NCBI GenBank assembly: GCA_043758105.1
Contig: JAYVOF010000169.1
Span: forward strand, 1 to 10,660
Source of the DNA: JANPPS01 sp043758105
GTDB taxonomy: Bacteria; Pseudomonadota; Alphaproteobacteria; Acetobacterales; Acetobacteraceae
Direction of reading: 5' to 3'
Length of the DNA stretch: 10,660 nucleotides
Shown here: piece by piece, positions 1 through 6,318 of the stretch
How the letters are laid out: the number at the start of each line of letters is the position of its first letter
Position numbering within the stretch: the stretch's first letter is position 1
The notes under the pieces: model-generated
Told to the model about the DNA's origin: nothing
The model's input: the letters and a program-made list of their open reading frames with translations, nothing else
Databases searched by the model: none
Translations under genes and position numbers: made by a program

Positions 1-567
1 GCTCAAGCCACTGGTGGCGGTGGTGAGGCCGGCGGCCTGGCGGGCTGCGTCCGCCCGTTGTTCGGCCATGTCCCGCTGCTGCGCGGCGCGGCCCATGTCC
101 CGCTGCGCCTTGTTCAGCGCATCCCGGGCGCCCTTGAGCTTTTCGCCCGCGGCGGCGTAGGTGCTTTCGAGCGAGTGTAGGAAATCCCCGGCGTCCGCCG
201 CCTCCTGCTTTTCCCGTGCCACGTCCGGGGCCATCGTTTCCAGCATGCCGACCAGCGTGGACAGGCTGGTGTTCAATGAGGTCTTGCGCGCCGGGTCGGC
301 CTCGGTGTCGAGCTGATGCTGCAGCTGCTCGGCGGCGGCCATGCGCTGGTGGGATAGTGTGTCAATGGACGTGGCCTCTTGGTTTTCCTGATCGTATTGC
401 TGCCGCGCACGGGCGACCTGCTGACCCAGTTCATCCAGATGCTGCTCCATCGTGCGCAACTCCGCCTCCGTCGCGGATTGCGGGTCCCAGCGGACGATCG
501 CCTCCACCGCGCTGTTGACCACGTTATCCGTCTTCACGCCGACCAGGTTCTTGATGAAAGAATACAT
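1..567 (-). CDS. PspA/YjfJ-like coiled-coil protein (partial, C-terminus beyond window)
   Basis: The reading frame is open for 189 codons from ATG at 567 to the left edge with no stop, so the C-terminus is missing. A strong Shine-Dalgarno (AGGAGC) lies about 7 nt upstream. The product has a short amphipathic start (MYSFIKNLVG), then long heptad-like stretches rich in Ala, Gln, Glu and Arg at about residues 35-90 and 115-180, which implies extended alpha-helical coiled coil. There is no signal peptide. The stretch at 165-189 (AEQRADAARQAAGLTTATSG) resembles the QRAQQAVTTST segment of E. coli YjfJ, a PspA/IM30-family protein. Members of that family assemble on the cytoplasmic face of the inner membrane. 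The position just downstream of DUF2491 and DUF350 genes supports this call, because E. coli yjfJ, yjfK and yjfL are neighbours. Sequence similarity to classical PspA is weak, so an unrelated coiled-coil protein remains possible. Confidence 0.72.
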   Translation of the reverse strand, partial: MYSFIKNLVGVKTDNVVNSAVEAIVRWDPQSATEAELRTMEQHLDELGQQVARARQQYDQENQEATSIDTLSHQRMAAAEQLQHQLDTEADPARKTSLNTSLSTLVGMLETMAPDVAREKQEAADAGDFLHSLESTYAAAGEKLKGARDALNKAQRDMGRAAQQRDMAEQRADAARQAAGLTTATSGLS

Positions 568-587
568 CGTTAGCTCCTAAGAAATCG

Positions 588-995
588 TTAACCGGCCATC
601 GCCCCGGCGTTCAACAGCGCGATCGCCAGTTGCATGCCGACCAGCAGGATGGCTACCGCGACGTTGCCGCCCTCGATCATGCCGCGCAGGCCGCGGATCA
701 TCCGGCTCACGCCGACGAACCCCAGCAGTTGGATCGCCAGCGACACCAATCCCCAGATCAGAATATCTAGCTCATAGGCGGTCGAGGCCAAGGTCGCCGC
801 CAGGGGGATGGCGAGGGCGACCAGCGTGCCCGCCATCAACACGCCGGCGGCGACGTTACCCTCCCGCACCAGCCGCCGCTCATCGAACGGGGTCAGGATG
901 AAATACAGTGACACCCCCAGCCCCAACAAGGCGAAGGCGGTGAAGAACTGCGCCACCAAAATCGGCAGCCCTTCCAGCAACGTCTCAATAATCAT
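588..995 (-). CDS. DUF350 (YjfL-type) four-helix inner-membrane protein
   Basis: A 135-residue integral membrane protein with four hydrophobic helices at about 10-33, 48-70, 77-97 and 111-133. It shows the two-fold internal repeat typical of DUF350: a conserved polar turn before each second helix (REGNVAAG at 44-51, EGGNVAVA at 108-115), plus TPFDER at 35-40 between the first two helices. Family function is not established. E. coli yjfL is the familiar member, and it sits with PspA-like and DUF2491 genes as here. ATG at 995 is chosen because GAGGA lies 5 nt upstream. That site overlaps the TGA stop of the DUF2491 gene, which suggests translational coupling. The stop (TAA, 590-588) is 20 bp before the PspA-like start. 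The protein may be a membrane anchor or channel-like partner for that protein, but this is inference from context. Confidence 0.88.
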   Translation of the reverse strand: MIIETLLEGLPILVAQFFTAFALLGLGVSLYFILTPFDERRLVREGNVAAGVLMAGTLVALAIPLAATLASTAYELDILIWGLVSLAIQLLGFVGVSRMIRGLRGMIEGGNVAVAILLVGMQLAIALLNAGAMAG

Positions 996-1001
996 AGATC
1001 C

Positions 1002-2495
1002 TCAGGCGAGTTGCAGGGTGGCGGGATTGATGTCGATGCCGGCACTGATCTGCACGAAGGCGCGGGTGCCCTCTTCGACCGTTTGCACGAGGATGTATTC
1101 GCGCGCCGGGCCGGGCGAAGCGGCCCCCGTATCGGCGGCATAGAGCATCGCCTCGTGCTTGATCGTGCGCGTCGCACCGGTCGCCTCGATCGTTTCCGTC
1201 AGCGTGCGGGGCGGGGTGCGCGCGTCGCCGGGGGCCCAGACGCGATCATAGGTCTTCCCGTTCTTGGTCTGAAATTGCGGCCAGCCGATCATGCCCTCGA
1301 CCGGGTCGAGCCAGGCGCCCCATTCCTCCGCGTCGGCCGGGGTGATCTCGTCGATCGTGCCGAACAGCCGGCACTCATCCGGCAATCCGGCGGCGTTCAA
1401 ATGGAGCTGCACCATGCTGCGCCCGTCCGGTAGATAGAGGCGGATCAGCCCCGCATCGACCCGTCCCACGGCGCTCACGCCGACCAATCCGGCCGCCGGC
1501 GCCGGGGCCTGCAGCGCCGCCCCGGCCAGGATGAACGGCGACGGGTCCATGGTGACCGTCATGCCGACGCGAAACCGGTCCGGTGTGTAGGGTGCGCCTG
1601 ACAATTTATTCCGCAGCAGAGAACCCGCCTGAGCAAGTGGGGTCATCGATCCTCCTGTGGGGGCCGAGGGACGCCCGCCCCGCGCATAGGCCAGATAGCC
1701 GAGTCCGCCGCCGCCCAGCAGCACGACCGGCAGCACCCAGCCGGTATTGTGCGACCCGGTGCCCGGCGTCCGCGTCGGGGCCACGGTGGCGACGTTCGCC
1801 GGCACATCGGGCGGCAGATAATTCGGATCCTTCACCGCGCCTTGCTTATCCGCGAGTTGCTTATCGAGCTGATCCAGCCGGCCCCGCAGCTCCGTATTGG
1901 TCTGCGCCTGCCGCTCCGCCTCGGCCCGCCATTGCTGATAGCCGGGATCGTCCCGATGGTTGCTGAACCACTCGCCGGAACCGGAGCGGCCCAGATTGCT
2001 GAGCAAAGACCAGAGGAACAATCCATCCCAAACGCCGAAGCTACGCGGGCCGGAATTGTAATAAGACGGCGACGGCATCGACCAGCCGCGGTTCGCATAC
2101 CAATCCTGCCGCGGCGAATATCTCCCACTATAGCCGCCATTATAGGAGGGTGCCGTGTTATAGGAAGGTGCCGTATTATAGGAAGGTGCCGTACTATACG
2201 AAGGTCCGGGACCCGGCGAATATTGTTGCGTCCGCGGGGGTGCCCGATACTGGCCCAGCGCGGTGCCGGAGCGTTCTTGCGAAAAACCGCGATCGCCCGG
2301 CGATGACCCGAAGATGGATGACCCACCCCGGCTGTATCCACCCGATCCGCCGCCGAAGCTCGGTGTCCGCGAATAGCCGCCGCTGCTGGGCCGGGAATAG
2401 CCACCGCTGGCCCGCGCGTGTGCCCCATCCGCGACCGCGGACAGACACAACAGGCCTCCCAGCACGCCGACAATGATCCGAGACCGCTTGCGCAT
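1002..2495 (-). CDS. DUF2491 (YjfK-like) protein with secreted low-complexity N-terminal extension and TM helix
   Basis: 497 residues. An N-terminal signal peptide has a basic start (MRKRSR), a hydrophobic core at 7-22 and probable cleavage after AHA at 26. Residues 27-150 are rich in Gly, Ser, Tyr and Pro, with GGYSR units (31-56) and tandem TAPSYN units (102-119). A hydrophobic or aromatic stretch (FGVWDGLFLWSLL, 153-165) is followed by a helical coiled-coil-like segment (188-219) and a Pro-rich linker. A transmembrane helix lies at 252-271. The C-terminal 215 residues match the DUF2491/YjfK type, with FGTIDEI at 378-384, EGMIGWPQF at 400-408, YDRVW at 416-420 and a final EYILVQTVEEG strand at 466-476. 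E. coli YjfK is only about 220 residues, so the first 280 are extra. Predicted topology puts the low-complexity part in the periplasm and DUF2491 in the cytoplasm. It is first in the operon, and the start has a GGGGTGAG Shine-Dalgarno. Confidence 0.85.
   Translation of the reverse strand: MRKRSRIIVGVLGGLLCLSAVADGAHARASGGYSRPSSGGYSRTPSFGGGSGGYSRGGSSIFGSSPGDRGFSQERSGTALGQYRAPPRTQQYSPGPGPSYSTAPSYNTAPSYNTAPSYNGGYSGRYSPRQDWYANRGWSMPSPSYYNSGPRSFGVWDGLFLWSLLSNLGRSGSGEWFSNHRDDPGYQQWRAEAERQAQTNTELRGRLDQLDKQLADKQGAVKDPNYLPPDVPANVATVAPTRTPGTGSHNTGWVLPVVLLGGGGLGYLAYARGGRPSAPTGGSMTPLAQAGSLLRNKLSGAPYTPDRFRVGMTVTMDPSPFILAGAALQAPAPAAGLVGVSAVGRVDAGLIRLYLPDGRSMVQLHLNAAGLPDECRLFGTIDEITPADAEEWGAWLDPVEGMIGWPQFQTKNGKTYDRVWAPGDARTPPRTLTETIEATGATRTIKHEAMLYAADTGAASPGPAREYILVQTVEEGTRAFVQISAGIDINPATLQLA
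2141..2204 (-). repeat. 18-bp tandem repeat inside the DUF2491 gene (about 3.5 copies)
   Basis: Units begin at 2141, 2159, 2177 and 2195, each starting TATAGGARGGTGCCGT on the plus strand. The second and third copies differ only at their last base, the first has two or three changes, and the fourth decays after about 10 bases. The period is a multiple of three, so unit changes keep the frame. On the coding strand they encode the repeated hexapeptide TAPSYN in the low-complexity region. Copy number may vary between strains. Confidence 0.85.
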
Positions 2496-2556
2496 CGCTC
2501 ACCCCTGCCGCCGGCGTGGCTATAGCACGTTCGTGAATCCGGGCTAGGGTCACCGC
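2496..2556. promoter_or_regulatory. Divergent intergenic promoter region between the yjf-like operon and the SMP-30 gene
   Basis: Only 61 bp separate the two divergent start codons, so both promoters must lie here or reach into coding sequence. Two short palindromes are visible: GCTATAGC at 2519-2526, which contains a TATAGC/GCTATA -10-like core readable on either strand, and CACG-TT-CGTG at 2526-2535. No convincing TTGACA-type -35 box was found at the right distance. The second palindrome could be an operator, but this is only a suggestion. Confidence 0.4.
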
Positions 2557-3489
2557 ATGTGGCACCCCAGCACCATCTACCCCGACCCCGCCGTGCAGAG
2601 CCTGCACCCCTCGTTCGACAAATACCGGGTGGCGCTCGGCGCGGTCGAGCGGCTGTTCACCGGCCTGCGCTGGGCGGAGGGGCCGGTCTGGTTCGGCGAC
2701 GCCCGGCATTTATTGGTCAGTGACATCCCGAACGACCGCATCCTGAAATGGGAGGAAGAGACGGGTGCGGTGAGTATTTTCCGGCACCCCTCACACCAGG
2801 CCAACGGCAACATCCGTGACCGGGAAGGCCGGCTGATCACCTGCGAACACGGCACGCGCCGGGTCACAAGGACGGAGCATTCCGGACGCATCACGGTGCT
2901 GATGGATCGGTTCGAGGGCAAGCGCCTCAACTCCCCCAACGACGTGGTGGTCCACTCGGACGGCAGCGTCTGGTTCACCGACCCTGCATTTGGCATCCTC
3001 AGCGACTATGAGGGCGAGCGCGCGCCGCAGGAGCTGCCGCTCAATCTCTATCGCCTCGATCCCGCGACCGGACGGGCCACGGTGCTGGATGACAGCATCA
3101 TCGCGCCGAACGGCCTCGCGTTCTCACCGGACGAGCGTATCCTTTATGTGGTGGAGTGCCGATCCGTGCCCCGCCGCATCTTGGCCTATGATGTGGTGGG
3201 CGAGCGGATTGCGAACCGCCGCGTCCTGATCGACGCCGGGCCGGGCACGCCGGACGGGTTCCGGGTGGACGAGGACGGCAATTTATGGTGCGGCTGGGGC
3301 ATGGGCGACCCGGCGCTCGACGGCGTTATGGTGTTCAACCCGGCTGGCGAGCCGATCGGACGCATCGCCCTACCGGAACGCTGCGCCAATCTATGCTTCG
3401 GCGGCGTCAAGCGGAACCGGCTATTCATGGCCGCGAGCCAATCGGTCTACGCGCTTTATATCAACGCGCGCGGCGCGGTCCGGCCGTAG
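2557..3489 (+). CDS. SMP-30/gluconolactonase/LRE-family beta-propeller hydrolase
   Basis: A 310-residue cytoplasmic protein (no signal peptide) of the SMP-30/gluconolactonase family, six-bladed propellers that usually hydrolyse sugar lactones with one divalent metal ion. The expected metal ligands are visible in order: E41 in WAEGPVWF, N128 in NSPNDVVVHSDG, N185 in APNGLAFSPD and D233 in GTPDGFRVDEDGN. WFTDPAFG at 139-146 is another family hallmark. Length is normal for the bacterial group. ATG at 2557 has only a weak upstream AGGG, but the family N-terminus fits. The true substrate cannot be read from sequence; gluconolactone or another aldonolactone is likely. No sugar dehydrogenase or transporter lies beside it. 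Its stop is 6 bp from the stop of the convergent NIPSNAP gene. Confidence 0.93.
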   Translation: MWHPSTIYPDPAVQSLHPSFDKYRVALGAVERLFTGLRWAEGPVWFGDARHLLVSDIPNDRILKWEEETGAVSIFRHPSHQANGNIRDREGRLITCEHGTRRVTRTEHSGRITVLMDRFEGKRLNSPNDVVVHSDGSVWFTDPAFGILSDYEGERAPQELPLNLYRLDPATGRATVLDDSIIAPNGLAFSPDERILYVVECRSVPRRILAYDVVGERIANRRVLIDAGPGTPDGFRVDEDGNLWCGWGMGDPALDGVMVFNPAGEPIGRIALPERCANLCFGGVKRNRLFMAASQSVYALYINARGAVRP

Positions 3490-3495
3490 ATTGCG

Positions 3496-3822
3496 CTACC
3501 TCGTCATGGAGAATGCTGTGGGCGCTAGGATCGAGCTGGTGATGTTGGCGACGATCGGGCCGTTCCGCTCCGTTTCCGTCCGGCGCTCGATCCATTGCGG
3601 GTCGGAAATGAAGCCGTTCCACTTGTACTCCCGCTCCGCCAGGCTCTCCCAGGCCAGCATATAGGTCAGGTCCTGGTTGCTCTCGCCCAGCACCGTCGTC
3701 CAGAATCCGGCCTGGCGGATGCCGTGCCGGGCCCAGATGTCGAGTGTGATGGTCTCGAACCGGCGGAGCAAATCCGGCAGGCGGCCCGGCATGCAGCGGT
3801 AGATGCGCAATTCATGGATCAT
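3496..3822 (-). CDS. NIPSNAP-family protein
   Basis: A 108-residue protein with the family-typical opening MIHELRIYRCMPGRLPDLLRRFE, broken here as MIHELRIYRC (1-10) and PGRLPDLLRRFE (12-23). HGIRQAGFWTT (33-43) and LTYMLAWESLAERE (52-65) follow. This is the single dimeric alpha/beta-barrel (ferredoxin-like) domain of bacterial NIPSNAP proteins. Their biochemical role is largely unknown, though they often sit near catabolic genes. The start at 3822 is supported by a GAGGG Shine-Dalgarno about 9 nt upstream and by the conserved N-terminus. It converges on the SMP-30 gene and diverges from the AsmA-family gene across about 108 bp. No signal peptide or membrane helix is present. Confidence 0.9.
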   Translation of the reverse strand: MIHELRIYRCMPGRLPDLLRRFETITLDIWARHGIRQAGFWTTVLGESNQDLTYMLAWESLAEREYKWNGFISDPQWIERRTETERNGPIVANITSSILAPTAFSMTR

Positions 3823-3930
3823 GGTGGTGTCCCTCGGTCAGGCCGGGATCAATGCCAGCAACTCAGGTGTTTCGCCAGCCGGGAACCGGAACGGCAGCCC
3901 GTCCGTTCACGCCTCATGGGAATGCCAGTC

Positions 3931-5853
3931 ATGCGTAAGGGGCCGTTGTTCGCCGGGGCCGTCGTTCTGTTGGTGGGGCTCGCGATCCTGCTGTTTCAGT
4001 GGGATTGGCTGATCCCGCTCGTGGACCGCAAGGCGAGCGCCGCGCTGGGGCGGAATGTCACCATCAGCCATCTACACGTCCGACTCGGTCGCGTGCCGCA
4101 TATCGAGGCCGATGAAGTGCACATCGCCAACCCGGCGGAGTGGCCGGGCGGAGGCGATTTTCTCACCATGGACCGGCTGAGCCTCGATCTCGATGCCATG
4201 GCCTATATCCGGCACCGGCAAATGGTGATCCCGGCGATCGAGTTGGACCATCCACAGGTCGAAATGCACCAATTGGCCGACGGTAAGAACAATTACGGTT
4301 TCGGCACACCGCCCGATGCCGCGCCCACGCCGCCCGGGCAGGAAACGAAGCTCGGCACGGTGCAGATCACCGACGGGCACGTGCACACCGTGCTGGCCAA
4401 ATTAGCCGCCGATTTCAACGTGCAGATCGCCACCAAGGGCGACAAGGTGGAGGCGGAGGCGAAGGGCACCTATGCCAAGGCTCCGATCACGGCGTCCTTC
4501 GTCGGCGGGGCGCTGCTTTCATTGCGGGATGCCGGGCAGCCGTATCCGGTGGAGGCGAAGCTGGCCAACGGACCGACGCATTTATCGTTGAACGGCACGG
4601 TGGAGAACCCGCTGAACTTCGCCGGGGCCAAGCTCAAGCTGGATTTGGCGGGGCCCGATATGGCGTTGCTGCTGCCGCTCACGGGCATCGCGATCCCGAA
4701 GACCCCGCCCTACAACATCGCCGGGCAGCTGGACTACGAGAAGGGTGTGGTGAAATTCACCCATGCCCAGGGCAAGGTCGGCAGCAGCGATCTCGAGGGC
4801 ACGATCGAGGTGGATACCAAGCCGGAAACGCGTCCCATCGTCACGGCGGATTTGCGTTCGAACCGGGTGGATTTGAAAGATTTGGGCGGCTTTATCGGGG
4901 CCGAGCCCGGTGACGCGAGCAAGGGCACCAAGCGGGCCACCGCGCCCAATACGGGCCGGGTTCTGCCGAACGAGCCCGTGAGCCTGCCGCGACTGAATGC
5001 GGCGGATGTGCATCTCAAATATAAGGCGGCGCGGATCGAGGGCCGCGCGCAGCCGCTGGATAACATGCGGGCGGACCTCGACGTCGTGAACGGTGCGGTG
5101 AAGCTGCATCCGCTCGCGTTCGGGATTGGCGGCGGGCAGATCACCTCCGCCATCGATCTCGCGGAGAAGGGCAAGGAGGTCCATGCCCAGGCGACGATCG
5201 ATTTCCAGCGGGTGAGCGTGGATAAATTGCTGGCGGCGACCGGGGCGGCGCGGGGGGCCGGCTCGATCGGCGGGCGCGCAGTGATCGACGGCACGGGGCG
5301 GTCGCTGGCGGAAATCCTGGCGCGCGGCAATGGCGAGGCGAAGCTCTATATGGGCAGCGGCGGCAATGTGAGCGCGCTGCTGGTGGATTTGAGTGGCCTG
5401 CAGTTCGGTAACGCGGTGCTGTCCGCGCTCGGCATTCCCAACCGCGCCACCATTCAGTGCCTGATCACCGATTTCGTGCTGCAGCAGGGCGTGGTCTCGG
5501 CCCGGACGGCGCTGCTCGATACCAGTGAGAGCCGGGTGGGAATGACGGGCAGCATTAATTTACGTGACGAGGCCCTGAACATGGTGCTGCGCACGGAAGC
5601 GAAGCATTTCAGCGTGGGGTCGTTGCCCGCCCCGGTGGATATCACCGGCACGCTGGCGTCGCCGAGCGTCCGCCCGGATGTGGCGGTGCTGGCGGCGCGG
5701 GCGGGGGCGGCGGTGGGACTGGGCATCCTGCTCACGCCATTGGGGGCGCTGCTGCCGACCATCCAGCTCGGCACGGGGGAGGATGGCGCGTGTAGCGGGC
5801 TGTTACAGCAGGTCAAGACCCCGCCGCGGGTGGTGGCGGGGCGGCCGCGGTAA
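3931..5853 (+). CDS. AsmA-family envelope protein
   Basis: About 640 residues. One N-terminal signal-anchor helix (about 6-22, after MRKG) is followed by a large periplasmic beta-rich region. AsmA-like features include LGRNVTISHLHVRLGRVPHIEADEV (about 39-63, read as two segments), NPAEW at 67-71, the blade-like ITDGHVHT and LNGTVENPL motifs, and a C-terminal AsmA_2-type region. That region ends in SVGSLPAPVDITGTLASPSV and then LLPTIQLG with a Cys near the end (GEDGACSGL). Family members are thought to bridge inner and outer membranes and help move phospholipid, which is known of the family and not shown here. In-frame ATGs exist at 3916, 3922 and 3931. I prefer 3931 because GGGA lies about 9 nt before it and it gives a clean signal anchor. 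The frame extends upstream to 3595, but there it only shadows the NIPSNAP gene. Confidence 0.9.
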   Translation: MRKGPLFAGAVVLLVGLAILLFQWDWLIPLVDRKASAALGRNVTISHLHVRLGRVPHIEADEVHIANPAEWPGGGDFLTMDRLSLDLDAMAYIRHRQMVIPAIELDHPQVEMHQLADGKNNYGFGTPPDAAPTPPGQETKLGTVQITDGHVHTVLAKLAADFNVQIATKGDKVEAEAKGTYAKAPITASFVGGALLSLRDAGQPYPVEAKLANGPTHLSLNGTVENPLNFAGAKLKLDLAGPDMALLLPLTGIAIPKTPPYNIAGQLDYEKGVVKFTHAQGKVGSSDLEGTIEVDTKPETRPIVTADLRSNRVDLKDLGGFIGAEPGDASKGTKRATAPNTGRVLPNEPVSLPRLNAADVHLKYKAARIEGRAQPLDNMRADLDVVNGAVKLHPLAFGIGGGQITSAIDLAEKGKEVHAQATIDFQRVSVDKLLAATGAARGAGSIGGRAVIDGTGRSLAEILARGNGEAKLYMGSGGNVSALLVDLSGLQFGNAVLSALGIPNRATIQCLITDFVLQQGVVSARTALLDTSESRVGMTGSINLRDEALNMVLRTEAKHFSVGSLPAPVDITGTLASPSVRPDVAVLAARAGAAVGLGILLTPLGALLPTIQLGTGEDGACSGLLQQVKTPPRVVAGRPR

Positions 5854-5859
5854 GACAAA

Positions 5860-5887
5860 CGGCGCATACGACAATCATACTGCGCCG
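5860..5887. terminator. Possible bidirectional hairpin between AsmA gene and HigA remnant
   Basis: A perfect 7-bp inverted repeat (CGGCGCA at 5860-5866, TGCGCCG at 5881-5887) encloses a 14-nt loop. It starts 7 bp after the AsmA-family stop and overlaps the 3' end of the convergent antitoxin remnant. There is no T-run on either side, so intrinsic termination is doubtful. It may only slow polymerase or protect the mRNA end. Confidence 0.3.
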
Positions 5888-6075
5888 AGGTGTTCCGATA
5901 AGAGCGCTCCGGGACGCATAGGTAAACTTTCGATCTCGGGACCGATGGCCTCCACTGCCACCCGAAGATCGAAGGATGACTGAAGATTCAACCAAAACTC
6001 GGCGCTGTTGTTGAACCAGTGGCCCAGTCGAAGCGCGGTATCGCCGGTGACAGACCGCTTGCCGGGACGGCTCAT
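5875..6075 (-). pseudogene. HigA-type antitoxin remnant (N-terminal half missing)
   Basis: A 66-codon frame whose residues 5-49 match the second half of HigA/VapI-type antitoxins: GKRSVTGDTALRLGHWF, then EFWLNLQSSFDLRVAVEAIG. Intact family members are about 95-105 residues. The missing part would carry the first helices and most of the helix-turn-helix, normally an opening like HPGEILREEFL. The frame still has ATG at 6075 with AGGA about 10 nt upstream, and an in-frame TAA 15 nt before the ATG, so a short protein could still be made. No HigB toxin is recognisable nearby. The most likely reading is a decayed toxin-antitoxin locus, through in-frame deletion or truncation. An alternative is a functional HTH-less dimerisation fragment. 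Confidence 0.75.
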
Positions 6076-6318
6076 AGTCGGGTTCCTTTAGTGAACGAAA
6101 TTCGATGATACCAGCGGCGTCAGCCGGCGACCCGTCATTGCACGTCGTCATTGCAAGCCGAATGCCGCGGTCCCTCTAGCGTGAGAAGCCAGAATCGGTC
6201 GCTTGCTTCCCACGAAAGACGCTAGACGTCCAGCGTCTCAATCGGTCCGCCGGCTTCGCCCGCTTGCTCAATCTGCTGCACTGCGGCAAACGCATTCCGG
6301 CATTCCGGAGTTGTCCGC
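6076..6318. other. Gene-poor region upstream of uppP with short direct and inverted repeats
   Basis: No coding sequence is recognisable over these 243 bp. Visible structure includes a direct repeat CGTCATTGCA at 6133-6142 and 6146-6155. It also includes a near-perfect 22-bp palindrome at 6217-6238 (arms AGACGCT and AGCGTCT around GACGTC), a repeated AATCGGTC at 6193-6200 and 6240-6247, and CATTCCGG twice in tandem at 6293-6308. The CGTCATTGC words resemble the ends of the dispersed repeat at 10466-10579, so this may be a decayed copy. The promoter of uppP should lie here, but no clear -35/-10 pair was found. Confidence 0.5.
6217..6238. promoter_or_regulatory. 22-bp near-perfect palindrome upstream of uppP
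   Basis: Arms AGACGCT (6217-6223) and AGCGTCT (6232-6238) flank a central GACGTC, with one mismatched pair. It sits about 80 bp before the uppP start. It could be a repressor-binding operator, or just part of a degenerate intergenic repeat. No trailing T-run suggests termination. Confidence 0.35.

Noticed and set aside
3595..3930. Upstream extension of the AsmA-family reading frame
   Set aside because: It runs antisense through the NIPSNAP gene, encodes no family-like sequence, and would bury the signal anchor. Starts at 3916-3931 fit better.
5813..6151. Minus-strand open frame of 112 codons overlapping the HigA remnant
   Set aside because: Different frame from the recognisable antitoxin sequence, and it runs into the AsmA 3' end. 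Composition shows no domain.
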